Shown: one piece after another, positions 1 through 7,640 of the stretch | Layout: the number at the start of each line of letters is the position of its first letter | Position numbering within the stretch: the stretch's first letter is position 1 | From: Pseudoalteromonas holothuriae | GTDB lineage: Bacteria; Pseudomonadota; Gammaproteobacteria; Enterobacterales; Alteromonadaceae | Length of the DNA stretch: 64,000 nucleotides | Reading direction: 5' to 3' | Assembly (NCBI RefSeq): GCF_945859825.1 | Contig: NZ_CAMAPC010000004.1 | Location: 124,001-188,000 of the forward strand | Notes under the pieces: model-generated | The model's input: the letters and a program-made list of their open reading frames with translations, nothing else | Told to the model about the DNA's origin: nothing | Database searches by the model: none | Position numbers and translations under genes: made by a program

Positions 1-141
1 CATACCTTCAATACTGCGCACTTCATCAGGTATTGGCCAACGCAAACTAGCATGGTGAATGAGCACCTTAGTAACAACTTGTTGCTCTATGTGGGGAGTA
101 ATGCCTAAACGGCTTACTTCAACTTCGGGTAATTCGGGCAT
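1..141 (-). CDS. mutM: Formamidopyrimidine-DNA glycosylase, N-terminal fragment cut by window edge
   Basis: The first 47 residues of Fpg/MutM are readable on the minus strand, starting at the ATG at 139-141. The start MPELPEVE is the family signature: Pro2 is the Schiff-base nucleophile and Glu3 the catalytic acid of the bifunctional glycosylase/AP lyase that removes 8-oxoguanine. The rest of the gene lies outside the window. In E. coli mutM follows rpmG directly; here rpmG is about 10 kb away in the same orientation, so the block has been opened. Identification is secure despite the short fragment. Confidence 0.95.
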   Translation of the reverse strand, partial: MPELPEVEVSRLGITPHIEQQVVTKVLIHHASLRWPIPDEVRSIEGM

Positions 142-164
142 ACTTCACTCAAAAATAGATTAAT

Positions 165-644
165 TTAAGGGTTAATCAATGACACAGGAGCAAACAGCTT
201 TTTTGCCATCACTGTCGGTAGCTCAAGCCAATACTGTTGCTGCTTATCAAATAAGTAATATTGCTGATTGTCAAAATATAATTGGTAACTAAGCGGTAAC
301 TCTGTAGACGCCAACCAAAAACGCGCGACAGTGATAGCTTTATCACTACTTAGCGACACAGAGGCTACATCAAGCTCGGTGCTTTGCCAAAGCCCAACAA
401 GCGCTTTTAGCTGTTCTGCATCTGCTTGCCATGGCCCATCAATACGCCAAGATGTACCAATACGTTCAATTTTATAACCTGGAAATGCTAAAGTCAGCAC
501 AAAGCTGTGCTCTGGCAACAAACGTTGTGGACCCACCACCTCATCATCAGGGTTTAACTTATGGTGTATACCGTTTAGGAAAAAAATCATCAATAACATG
601 GAAAAAATAACCACATTATTCCAAGCCTTGCGCGTTAAGCCCAT
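165..644 (-). CDS. Small membrane-anchored protein of unknown function
   Basis: This 159-residue protein has one hydrophobic segment near the N-terminus (about residues 11-25, VIFSMLLMIFFLNG) after a short positively charged stretch. About 130 mostly polar residues follow and are probably outside the membrane. A good ribosome binding site (AGGAG, 7 nt before ATG) supports the start. It lies 23 nt upstream of mutM on the same strand and probably shares its transcript. I recognise no domain or catalytic motif. The C-terminal part has several Trp and Tyr residues and could be a small soluble beta-rich domain, but that is a guess. Confidence 0.75.
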   Translation of the reverse strand: MGLTRKAWNNVVIFSMLLMIFFLNGIHHKLNPDDEVVGPQRLLPEHSFVLTLAFPGYKIERIGTSWRIDGPWQADAEQLKALVGLWQSTELDVASVSLSSDKAITVARFWLASTELPLSYQLYFDNQQYYLFDKQQQYWLELPTVMAKKLFAPVSLINP

Positions 645-830
645 TACACACTCCTAATTCTAGTATTATGAGTGTAACGGAAAATCTCTTACAGCAGAAT
701 ATGCGTTAAATTTTGCTACAAATATTTTTTCTCAGCAATCTAACACTTATGCATTAAAACTATGCAATTAATGTTTTAATCATCATTTTCTTTGTTAAAA
801 TAGCCAGCAAAATTTAAGGAGTTCCGTCTA

Positions 831-1751
831 ATGGCAATGTACGTAGTGGGTCACAAGATCCCAGATTCAGATTCTATTTGTGGTGCAATTGCAATTGCAT
901 ACCTAAAAAACAAAATTGGTGAAGCGGCTATCCCAACTCGTTTAGGCGAAGTATCGCCAGAGACCCAGTTTATTCTAGACCGTTTTGGTTTTGAAGCGCC
1001 AGAGCTTAAAATGAGCTATGCAGGCGAAGAAGTTTATATTGTTGATCACACTGAAAAAACTCAGGCACCTGATGACATTGACCAAGCAACCGTTGTGGGT
1101 GTGGTTGATCACCACAAACTTGGTGATTTAACAACCTCTACCCCGCTAGAGTGTTGGATCCGTCCAGTTGGCTGTAGCAACACCATCGTAAAAATGATGT
1201 ATGACTTTTATCAGGTAGAAATTCCAAAAGACATTGCAGGCTTAATGCTGTGTGCAATTTTAAGTGATACCGTTATCTTTAAATCTCCAACTTGTACAAC
1301 GGCTGATATTAAATGTGTTGAAGCACTTGCTGAAATTGCAGGCGTTGAAGACTACAAAGAGCTTGGCATGGACATGTTCAAGGTGAAATCAGCGGTTGAA
1401 GATACACCGGCTCGTGACCTCGTTATGCGTGATTTTAAAGACTTTAACATGAACGGTAAACTAGTGGGTATAGGTCAGCTAGAAGTGATTGATTTATCAG
1501 TCTTTGATGACATAAAAACCGACCTTGAAGCTGATATTGCCAAACTAAAAGAAGAAGGCGGTCGCCATTCTGTATTGTTATTGCTTACAGATATTATGCA
1601 AGAAGGCTCACAAATGCTGATTGCCTCTGATGACGAAGGCATTATAGAAACCGCTTACGGTATTAAGCCTGAGCAAAGTCGCGTATGGCTTGATGGCGTG
1701 CTAAGCCGTAAAAAGCAAGTTGTACCGCCACTACAAAACGCGTTTGCTTAA
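831..1751 (+). CDS. ppaC: Manganese-dependent inorganic pyrophosphatase (family II)
   Basis: PpaC hydrolyses pyrophosphate to two phosphates in the cytoplasm, pulling biosynthetic reactions forward. The 306-residue length is typical of family II. The N-terminal DHH domain shows the metal-binding GHxxPDSDS motif (residues 7-15) and the VVDHH motif near residue 92. The C-terminal DHHA2 domain holds the SRKK motif near the end, which binds substrate. An AAGGAG box 9 nt before the ATG fixes the start; a second ATG two codons later is possible. The gene is monocistronic and divergent from the mutM side. Family II enzymes are scattered among gammaproteobacteria and common in Vibrio and Alteromonadales. 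Confidence 0.96.
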   Translation: MAMYVVGHKIPDSDSICGAIAIAYLKNKIGEAAIPTRLGEVSPETQFILDRFGFEAPELKMSYAGEEVYIVDHTEKTQAPDDIDQATVVGVVDHHKLGDLTTSTPLECWIRPVGCSNTIVKMMYDFYQVEIPKDIAGLMLCAILSDTVIFKSPTCTTADIKCVEALAEIAGVEDYKELGMDMFKVKSAVEDTPARDLVMRDFKDFNMNGKLVGIGQLEVIDLSVFDDIKTDLEADIAKLKEEGGRHSVLLLLTDIMQEGSQMLIASDDEGIIETAYGIKPEQSRVWLDGVLSRKKQVVPPLQNAFA

Positions 1752-1804
1752 TATATTAAAATAAAAAGCCGAAGCACATGCTAAATGCACTCGTTTCAAG
1801 TAAT

Positions 1805-1911
1805 GAGATCCTCAAACACGTTCACAATGACGAGTAGGTTCATGAGGCTAATCTGGAAGACGGCACTGCCCAACTGACGTTTGCAGTCTTCCTGACGAAG
1901 GTCAGGATCTC
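1805..1911. repeat. Palindromic REP-like intergenic element
   Basis: A 107-bp unit is bounded by an 8-bp perfect inverted repeat (GAGATCCT at 1805-1812, AGGATCTC at 1904-1911). Inside are two further hairpins: GGAAGAC/GTCTTCC (1855-1861 with 1886-1892) and CCTGAC-GAAG-GTCAGG (1891-1906). The left end resembles the widespread bacterial intergenic repeat that begins GAGATCCTGAAAC. It fills most of the ppaC to araC-like gap and leaves little room for a separate promoter. Confidence 0.65.
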
Positions 1912-1963
1912 TTACACGATTTGCATTAAAGCACATGCTTTGGTTTTTTGTTATGCTCAATGC

Positions 1964-2689
1964 ATGAAAAAGCTATTTATTGAACCCGGTATTTTTGCTA
2001 TCCAAACCCAAGTGCTGGATACGCAAATGCACCAGCATACACTTATTCAACTAACCATCCCTGTCGAGCGCGCTACCCTCACATTAGAAAACCAGCAAAC
2101 CACTCATAATCTCATTAGCCTATTAAAAGCAAGTGCTCCACACCAGCTTAGTATGCAACAAGGCTGGGTGATACTAATAGAGCCGAGCAGCCAATTAGGC
2201 CTTCAGGCAAATGCCATACTCAATAATAATAATTATAAAACGTGGCCACCAGCTGACATTTCAAACATAGCTAACCTCAGTGAGTTACTCAAAACTGTCG
2301 GACTTCATTACCAGCCACTCACAAGTGAAGAAAACCATCATTTAGACCCTCGTATTGCCGCTTTGCTTGCAAAGCTTAATCAGTGCTTTAATCAAGCGTG
2401 TATCAAACCCGAACATTGGCTAGCCAAAGATATTGCTCACTCGCTAAACGTATCCGAAAGCCGTTTCTTGCACTTATTTAAAGAAAATATGCAGCTACCA
2501 TGGCGCCCATATTTACTCTGGCGGCGCTTAATTTGTGCAATACAAGCCATCAATAAAGGGCATAACGCAACACAGGCAGCATATATTGCTGGTTTTTCCG
2601 ACAGCGCCCACCTTAGCCGCACGTTTAAAAAGCAGTTTGGGATTACTTTACGGGATGCGTTAGTGGCGGTGCCAAAAAATAATATATAA
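1964..2689 (+). CDS. AraC-family transcriptional regulator
   Basis: This 241-residue protein has a C-terminal AraC double helix-turn-helix (about residues 145-240). Features include SLNVSESRFLHLFKE in the first helix pair and the hallmark AYIAGFSDSAHLSRTFKKQFG in the second. The N-terminal 130 residues resemble the loose cupin-like sensor of small AraC regulators, with no recognisable ligand signature. I chose the ATG at 1964, which begins MKKLFIEPG; a TTG eight codons upstream would also be in frame. No strong Shine-Dalgarno is visible. It is followed at 120 nt by the transglutaminase-like gene, a possible target. Confidence 0.85.
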   Translation: MKKLFIEPGIFAIQTQVLDTQMHQHTLIQLTIPVERATLTLENQQTTHNLISLLKASAPHQLSMQQGWVILIEPSSQLGLQANAILNNNNYKTWPPADISNIANLSELLKTVGLHYQPLTSEENHHLDPRIAALLAKLNQCFNQACIKPEHWLAKDIAHSLNVSESRFLHLFKENMQLPWRPYLLWRRLICAIQAINKGHNATQAAYIAGFSDSAHLSRTFKKQFGITLRDALVAVPKNNI

Positions 2690-2809
2690 CCTCAAGTTTA
2701 GATAAGCGAATTTGCCTAATATTCAACGTTACTTTGGTAATAGCCAGTTTATTCAATTTATTCCTTCAGCGCATTGGCATACTCCAAATAACAGCGAAGG
2801 AGTATAACC

Positions 2810-3508
2810 ATGAAAGAATATCTATCCCCAACCCCATTATTAAACTTTACACACCCCGCAATACAGAAATTACTTAAAACACAGCAATGGCAGCACCTCA
2901 ATACCTTTGATGCGTTCAAAAGCATCTACGACTTTGTAAAAGATGAGGTTAAGTTTGGCTACAGTAGCGACGACACACTCAGTGCTTCACACGTGTTAAA
3001 AGTGGGGTATGGGCAATGCAATACCAAAGGCACTTTACTTATGGCCTTACTAAGAGCCGTTAATATCCCCTGCCGTTTACAAGGATTTACCATCAGCAAT
3101 AATCTCAAAGCGGGGGTCATACCAAATTGGCTATTGTGGTTTGCCCCTAAAGTAATCATTCATAGCTGGGTGGAGGTTTATATTAATGAACAATGGCTAG
3201 AACTAGAGGGCTATATTATTGATAAAAATTACTTAACTGCAATTCAAACTCGTTTTAAAAACCACACTGGACCTTTTGTTGGCTACGGTATTGCGACACC
3301 TTGTTTACAAATTCCAGATAACGAATTTAACGGTGGTAATACTTATATTCAACGAGATAGCATTATAAAATCGCTTGGATATTTTAACGACCCTGACTCA
3401 TTTCACCCACTCTTTAGTAATTTAACAGGGATAAAAAAGTGCCTATACAAATACCTGCTACGTCATATTATTAACCTGAATATAAAGCGATTAAGGCGCC
3501 CAGTTTAG
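2810..3508 (+). CDS. Transglutaminase-like superfamily protein
   Basis: This 232-residue cytoplasmic protein has a transglutaminase-like (papain-fold) core. The probable nucleophile is Cys in GYGQCNTKGTLLMALLRA (near residue 70). A His follows in HSWVEVY (near 120) and an acidic residue in the strand after it. No signal peptide is seen. An AAGGAG box 7 nt before the ATG supports the start. Family members act as proteases or amidases, and the substrate cannot be predicted. The C-terminus is rich in Lys, Arg and Leu. It follows the AraC-type regulator on the same strand and may be controlled by it. Confidence 0.8.
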   Translation: MKEYLSPTPLLNFTHPAIQKLLKTQQWQHLNTFDAFKSIYDFVKDEVKFGYSSDDTLSASHVLKVGYGQCNTKGTLLMALLRAVNIPCRLQGFTISNNLKAGVIPNWLLWFAPKVIIHSWVEVYINEQWLELEGYIIDKNYLTAIQTRFKNHTGPFVGYGIATPCLQIPDNEFNGGNTYIQRDSIIKSLGYFNDPDSFHPLFSNLTGIKKCLYKYLLRHIINLNIKRLRRPV

Positions 3509-3530
3509 CGAACAAAAAGCGCCACCCAGT

Positions 3531-3550
3531 AAAAAGCCGCAAAATGCGGC
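3531..3550 (-). terminator. Rho-independent terminator of the esterase gene
   Basis: On the minus strand GCCGC-ATTTT-GCGGC is followed directly by five T residues, 64 nt past the stop codon at 3614. The plus strand lacks a T run here. Confidence 0.7.
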
Positions 3551-3613
3551 TGATTGCTAGAGTATAATTGCAAACATTAAACTCACTATTTTTCCTTTGT
3601 TTTGAGCCGTACT

Positions 3614-5443
3614 TTACTTCCGCTCAAGCACCTTTTTAAGTGCTGTTACCACTATTTCAGGGTGCTCAAAAAGTACTTGATGGCTGGCATTCTCTAACGC
3701 ATAGTAATCACCTTGCGTTTGCAGCGCGATATCCTTACTCCACTGAGTGCCTTGTGTTTGCCATTGTAGGAGACCCGCTTTAGTTTCTTCATCTTCAGCA
3801 TTGCCAATGTCTATACGTTCAAAGTCACTGTCAATTATGCTCACAGGTACATTTAAGTTATCTGCTAAATAACGCGAAGTTTCTAAGTCATCATAATAGT
3901 TCATCATCTCTTTAATACGTGTCACTTGTTTGCTAATTTGAACGCGCTGTGAGGTTACTGCATCGTAATAGTTCCAATCCATATCGGGCTTATTTTCAGC
4001 CGATATCAATGCTGTTATCTCTTCGCGTTCTTGCGCTACCCGCTCAACCGTTCTCTCGGTCCAAGACCCTGCAGACACATGTTCAATAAACTCATTTTTA
4101 TATTCTCGCATGTAAGATACATGCCCTGATTGATACTGGTTAATTGAATGAGGCAGCAAAATATCCGGGTCAATCCAGATCATGCCTTTGGTGATAACTG
4201 ACTCATTGGCCTGATTTTGATACATCAGTGTTGCCAAATTACTGTTAGCAAAAGCAATAAATATTACTGACTCAACCTTTAATACATTTAACAATTCAGG
4301 TAAGTCTTGTGCAAACAGTGAGAATGAAGGCGCATCAACTTCGCTACTCCATGCGTTATTCAGTCTATCAATAACATGTACTTTGCCATGCTCAGCCAGC
4401 ATAGGTTGAATCAATGAGGCCCACGCTGAATCGCTATGAAAAAACTTATTAGCACCTGAGAGCAACACAATATCACTTTTCCCATTATGCTCACCCATAG
4501 ACCTAACATGGTAATCGCCCTTATTAAGACGATACAATGCTGAGTGAGCAGGCAGCTTAACATCACTGCTGTCATTAAAAAATCTAAGTACTTGCTCACT
4601 AGTATTAAAGTTATTAAATGACCAAGTATGGTACCCCTGTTCAATCGTAATTAATTTATTCGTCAGCGACAGGTCGCTATTATAAACTCTCGCTTTAACA
4701 TTAGATGCCAATGCTTGCTCAATATACTCGCTGTTTATTTGATTTTGCTTAGCAATTAACTCAATGGCGCTTGGCGCTGATAGCAAGCCAAAATTAATAT
4801 GGACTAAACCATCATAAGGCAAAGTACCATCACGTTTACCCATTACCATCATATAATTAGTGGGCTCTTCAATCGTGCAACTTGCAGCTAATTGCTCAGA
4901 CATCGGTGAAGCTACACTTACCACTGCCTTGAATAGTTCACTATGTTTACACATCATATTTTGGCTAAATAAGCCACCTTGAGAAAATCCAACTGCATAA
5001 TTTTCTCCCTCTAATAAGTTATATTCGTTATGCATTTGACTAACAATATCGACAACAAACTCAACATCCATAGCATTGAGCCTATGTGCAACATTGCAGC
5101 CACATCCATCATCCCATTCAACCTCTTTTGATTTTGGATACACCACAATATAATCGTCACTCAGCTTTTCAAATTGAGCCATTCTTTGCATGCTTTTAGC
5201 ACTTCCCCCTGAGCCATGAAATGCTAACAGCAGTTTGTATGTTTTGTGTTCATCAAATCCAGTCTCTGGAAAGGCAATGCGATAACTTCTGCCATTGGTT
5301 GATATCACTTTAGTACTATCCACTGGTTGATTTACATTGCCTTGGCCCGAACTGGCATTTTTATTTTTATCTTGAACCACCTCACTTCCACCGCAAGCTG
5401 TTAAGCAAATAGCAAAAATGGTACTGGGTAATAGTCTGAGCAT
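3614..5443 (-). CDS. Secreted lipoprotein with two alpha/beta-hydrolase domains (PHB-depolymerase/feruloyl-esterase-like)
   Basis: The 609-residue precursor has a lipoprotein signal with lipobox LTAC and lipidated Cys17. Domain 1 (about 45-290) resembles LpqC/PHB-depolymerase esterases: HGSGG oxyanion loop, nucleophile Ser154 in GFSQGG, Asp205 in GKRDGTLPY, and His272 in GYHTW. A cysteine cluster (CGCN, near 114) suggests a disulphide. Domain 2 (about 310-609) reads as a second alpha/beta hydrolase. It keeps a terminal His in ASHQVLFEHPE, but its nucleophile elbow is AFANSNLA, without the usual glycines. The internal ATG at 5443 was chosen because AAGGAG lies 6 nt before it. It is divergent from a CadC-like regulator. 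The substrate is unknown; a polyester or aryl ester is likely. Confidence 0.82.
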   Translation of the reverse strand: MLRLLPSTIFAICLTACGGSEVVQDKNKNASSGQGNVNQPVDSTKVISTNGRSYRIAFPETGFDEHKTYKLLLAFHGSGGSAKSMQRMAQFEKLSDDYIVVYPKSKEVEWDDGCGCNVAHRLNAMDVEFVVDIVSQMHNEYNLLEGENYAVGFSQGGLFSQNMMCKHSELFKAVVSVASPMSEQLAASCTIEEPTNYMMVMGKRDGTLPYDGLVHINFGLLSAPSAIELIAKQNQINSEYIEQALASNVKARVYNSDLSLTNKLITIEQGYHTWSFNNFNTSEQVLRFFNDSSDVKLPAHSALYRLNKGDYHVRSMGEHNGKSDIVLLSGANKFFHSDSAWASLIQPMLAEHGKVHVIDRLNNAWSSEVDAPSFSLFAQDLPELLNVLKVESVIFIAFANSNLATLMYQNQANESVITKGMIWIDPDILLPHSINQYQSGHVSYMREYKNEFIEHVSAGSWTERTVERVAQEREEITALISAENKPDMDWNYYDAVTSQRVQISKQVTRIKEMMNYYDDLETSRYLADNLNVPVSIIDSDFERIDIGNAEDEETKAGLLQWQTQGTQWSKDIALQTQGDYYALENASHQVLFEHPEIVVTALKKVLERK

Positions 5444-5567
5444 GTTATTCTCCTTATGTTTTGCCATTACCCTAATTAGCTTGATACATTAATACATAAC
5501 CATTTTTCGATTTTATCGTTACCTTTTCATTACCAAAAATAAAAACAACATAATCAAAAGCTTAAAA

Positions 5568-7571
5568 ATGAAATATATAATCAATGGTATCGAATTCGAC
5601 ACAGAGCAACGCACACTAAGCTATCAAAACCAAACGGTTCTGTTAGAAGCTAAGTCATTTGAGCTATTGCGTGAATTTGTAAACCACCCACAACAAGTAC
5701 TCTCTAGAGACAAATTAATACAACGGGTATGGCAGGGCCATGTTGTGTCGGATGGGGCTGTTAACAAAGCGATTTCTAAACTGAGGCAGCATTTTGAGCA
5801 GTTACAACCAAACATTGAGTTTATTGTTACTAAGCCAAAGTTTGGTTATCAACTTAATTTTACTGCTCAGCTATATGAACAAAGCACAGCTCAATGTACC
5901 CATACAAAGTCACTGCCAATCAAAAAAGTATTTATTATTTGTGCGCTGCTCAGTGCCTTCAGCTTGGCCATATACATATTTTTCACTGCTCAAAAAAAAC
6001 CAAACCAAAACTATACTGTCAATATTGAACGCATTAGTGCACATGATGGCTTAGAGACCAATCTCAGTACCAGTAATAACGGACAGCTCCTGTTTTTATC
6101 ATCGCCGACAACCAATACGCCACGCCAACTTATTTTAAAATCACTAGATAATAACTCAGAGCAAAACATCCCACTTGATATTCAGCGGTTAAGGTTTGCC
6201 AGTTTAAGTCCTTCAGGGGCTTTCATTCTTTGGGTAAGCAAAGACGCACAGCGTTGCGACATCTTTAGATATGACATTGCTTCTAAAATACAGCAATCAG
6301 TATTTAATTGTGACGGTATGCAAAATATTAGATTAAGTTGGCAAGCAAATGAACAAGCAGCCTTTATTCGAGCACGGGAAAATAATGCATCTCCATACAT
6401 AATTTACCAACTATCACTGACAACCAAAGTTCTACAACAGCTATCTTTGCCATTACAATATGCACAAATGAAAGGCGATTTTTTACTAGCTGCGCATCCA
6501 AGTAAAAATCAACTTGCCTATGTACGCTACATTGAGTCAAATCTCAGTGACATCCATATTATTGATACCCAAAACTTAGATACGCTTAGCGTACACTCTG
6601 TTGATTTTATGATTGATGCGCTCAATTGGAGTGTCACTGATGATGCACTTTATATTGCTGATAAAAAATCCCTAAAGCGCTTAGATACTAATACTGGCCA
6701 AACTACAAATATTAAACAATTCAGCTACCCTATAGAATCCATTGCTGTCAGCACTAAAGCTGCGCAAGAGCGCATCTTAGTGAGTCAGTATCACGCCAGT
6801 TCCTCTATCAATCAACACCAAATTGCTACAGGCAAATCGGTGTCTATTTTTAGTAATGCAGCACTTAATAGATTACCCAGAAACTATCAAGAAGGTATGC
6901 TATTCATCTCTGACATGGGTAAAGAGCATGCCTTATGGCGCTTTGAACATGAACAGTTAACACGCCTAAATATACCCTTTGAGTTTGGTTTTGCACGTTA
7001 TGATATTACTCACTCAGGAGAATCTCTCATATTTGAAAAACTCGGCGCAGTATATGAATATAACATCGTAAATAAACAACTTAATAAGCTCATCAATTCC
7101 AATCATCAAACCTATGCTGTCAATTATGGCAATAACAACAAAGAGATACTCTACAGCAGCAATAAAACAGGCCAATGGCAATTGTGGCTATACAACCGCA
7201 ATACAAAAATACACCAACAACTCACTCAGCTAGGTGGTTATAGCGGTTACTTTCATCAGGGCCAATTATATTTTAGCAAACGCCATCAATCAGGCCTGTA
7301 TGCCCTAACAAAAGATAAAGAGTTATTAGTCATTAAAGATTTCAGTAATATTAACTGGTTAAATTGGCAGTTAATAAACGGTAATATATATTTTTATCGT
7401 CGCGGCGCTGGTATCTGGCGGTACAATATTAGCACTAAAATAGAGCAGCAAATAATGCCAGAGCATGCACGTTTTATTCACCAATATCACGTTAGTGCTG
7501 ACGAGCAAACTATCATCTATGTACAATTGCAGCCTATGCAAGGGGATATACAGGCTATAACTCTCAGATAA
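5568..7571 (+). CDS. CadC-like membrane-bound transcriptional regulator with periplasmic beta-propeller
   Basis: This 667-residue protein has three parts. An OmpR/PhoB-type winged helix occupies residues 1-100, with recognition helix around SDGAVNKAISKLRQHF and wing around KPKFGYQL. One membrane helix lies at about 124-143. A periplasmic domain of about 520 residues has TolB/WD40-like propeller repeats (recurring LxWS and LYxxNxxT strands). This is the CadC/ToxR design, in which a periplasmic signal is passed to DNA binding without phosphorylation. It is transcribed divergently from the esterase lipoprotein across a 124-bp AT-rich gap, so it probably regulates that gene. The inducing signal is unknown. 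Confidence 0.85.
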   Translation: MKYIINGIEFDTEQRTLSYQNQTVLLEAKSFELLREFVNHPQQVLSRDKLIQRVWQGHVVSDGAVNKAISKLRQHFEQLQPNIEFIVTKPKFGYQLNFTAQLYEQSTAQCTHTKSLPIKKVFIICALLSAFSLAIYIFFTAQKKPNQNYTVNIERISAHDGLETNLSTSNNGQLLFLSSPTTNTPRQLILKSLDNNSEQNIPLDIQRLRFASLSPSGAFILWVSKDAQRCDIFRYDIASKIQQSVFNCDGMQNIRLSWQANEQAAFIRARENNASPYIIYQLSLTTKVLQQLSLPLQYAQMKGDFLLAAHPSKNQLAYVRYIESNLSDIHIIDTQNLDTLSVHSVDFMIDALNWSVTDDALYIADKKSLKRLDTNTGQTTNIKQFSYPIESIAVSTKAAQERILVSQYHASSSINQHQIATGKSVSIFSNAALNRLPRNYQEGMLFISDMGKEHALWRFEHEQLTRLNIPFEFGFARYDITHSGESLIFEKLGAVYEYNIVNKQLNKLINSNHQTYAVNYGNNNKEILYSSNKTGQWQLWLYNRNTKIHQQLTQLGGYSGYFHQGQLYFSKRHQSGLYALTKDKELLVIKDFSNINWLNWQLINGNIYFYRRGAGIWRYNISTKIEQQIMPEHARFIHQYHVSADEQTIIYVQLQPMQGDIQAITLR

Positions 7572-7588
7572 GCTCAGATAAAAATGTG

Positions 7589-7627
7589 AAAAAACTCAAC
7601 ATCAATAATATTGAGATTGAGTTTTTT
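7589..7627. terminator. Bidirectional terminator between convergent genes
   Basis: AAAAAACTCAA (7589-7599) pairs perfectly with TTGAGTTTTTT (7617-7627). T-rich arms on both strands serve the CadC-like gene and the Ig/LRR lipoprotein gene. Confidence 0.85.
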
Positions 7628-7640
7628 GATAATTTGCAAT

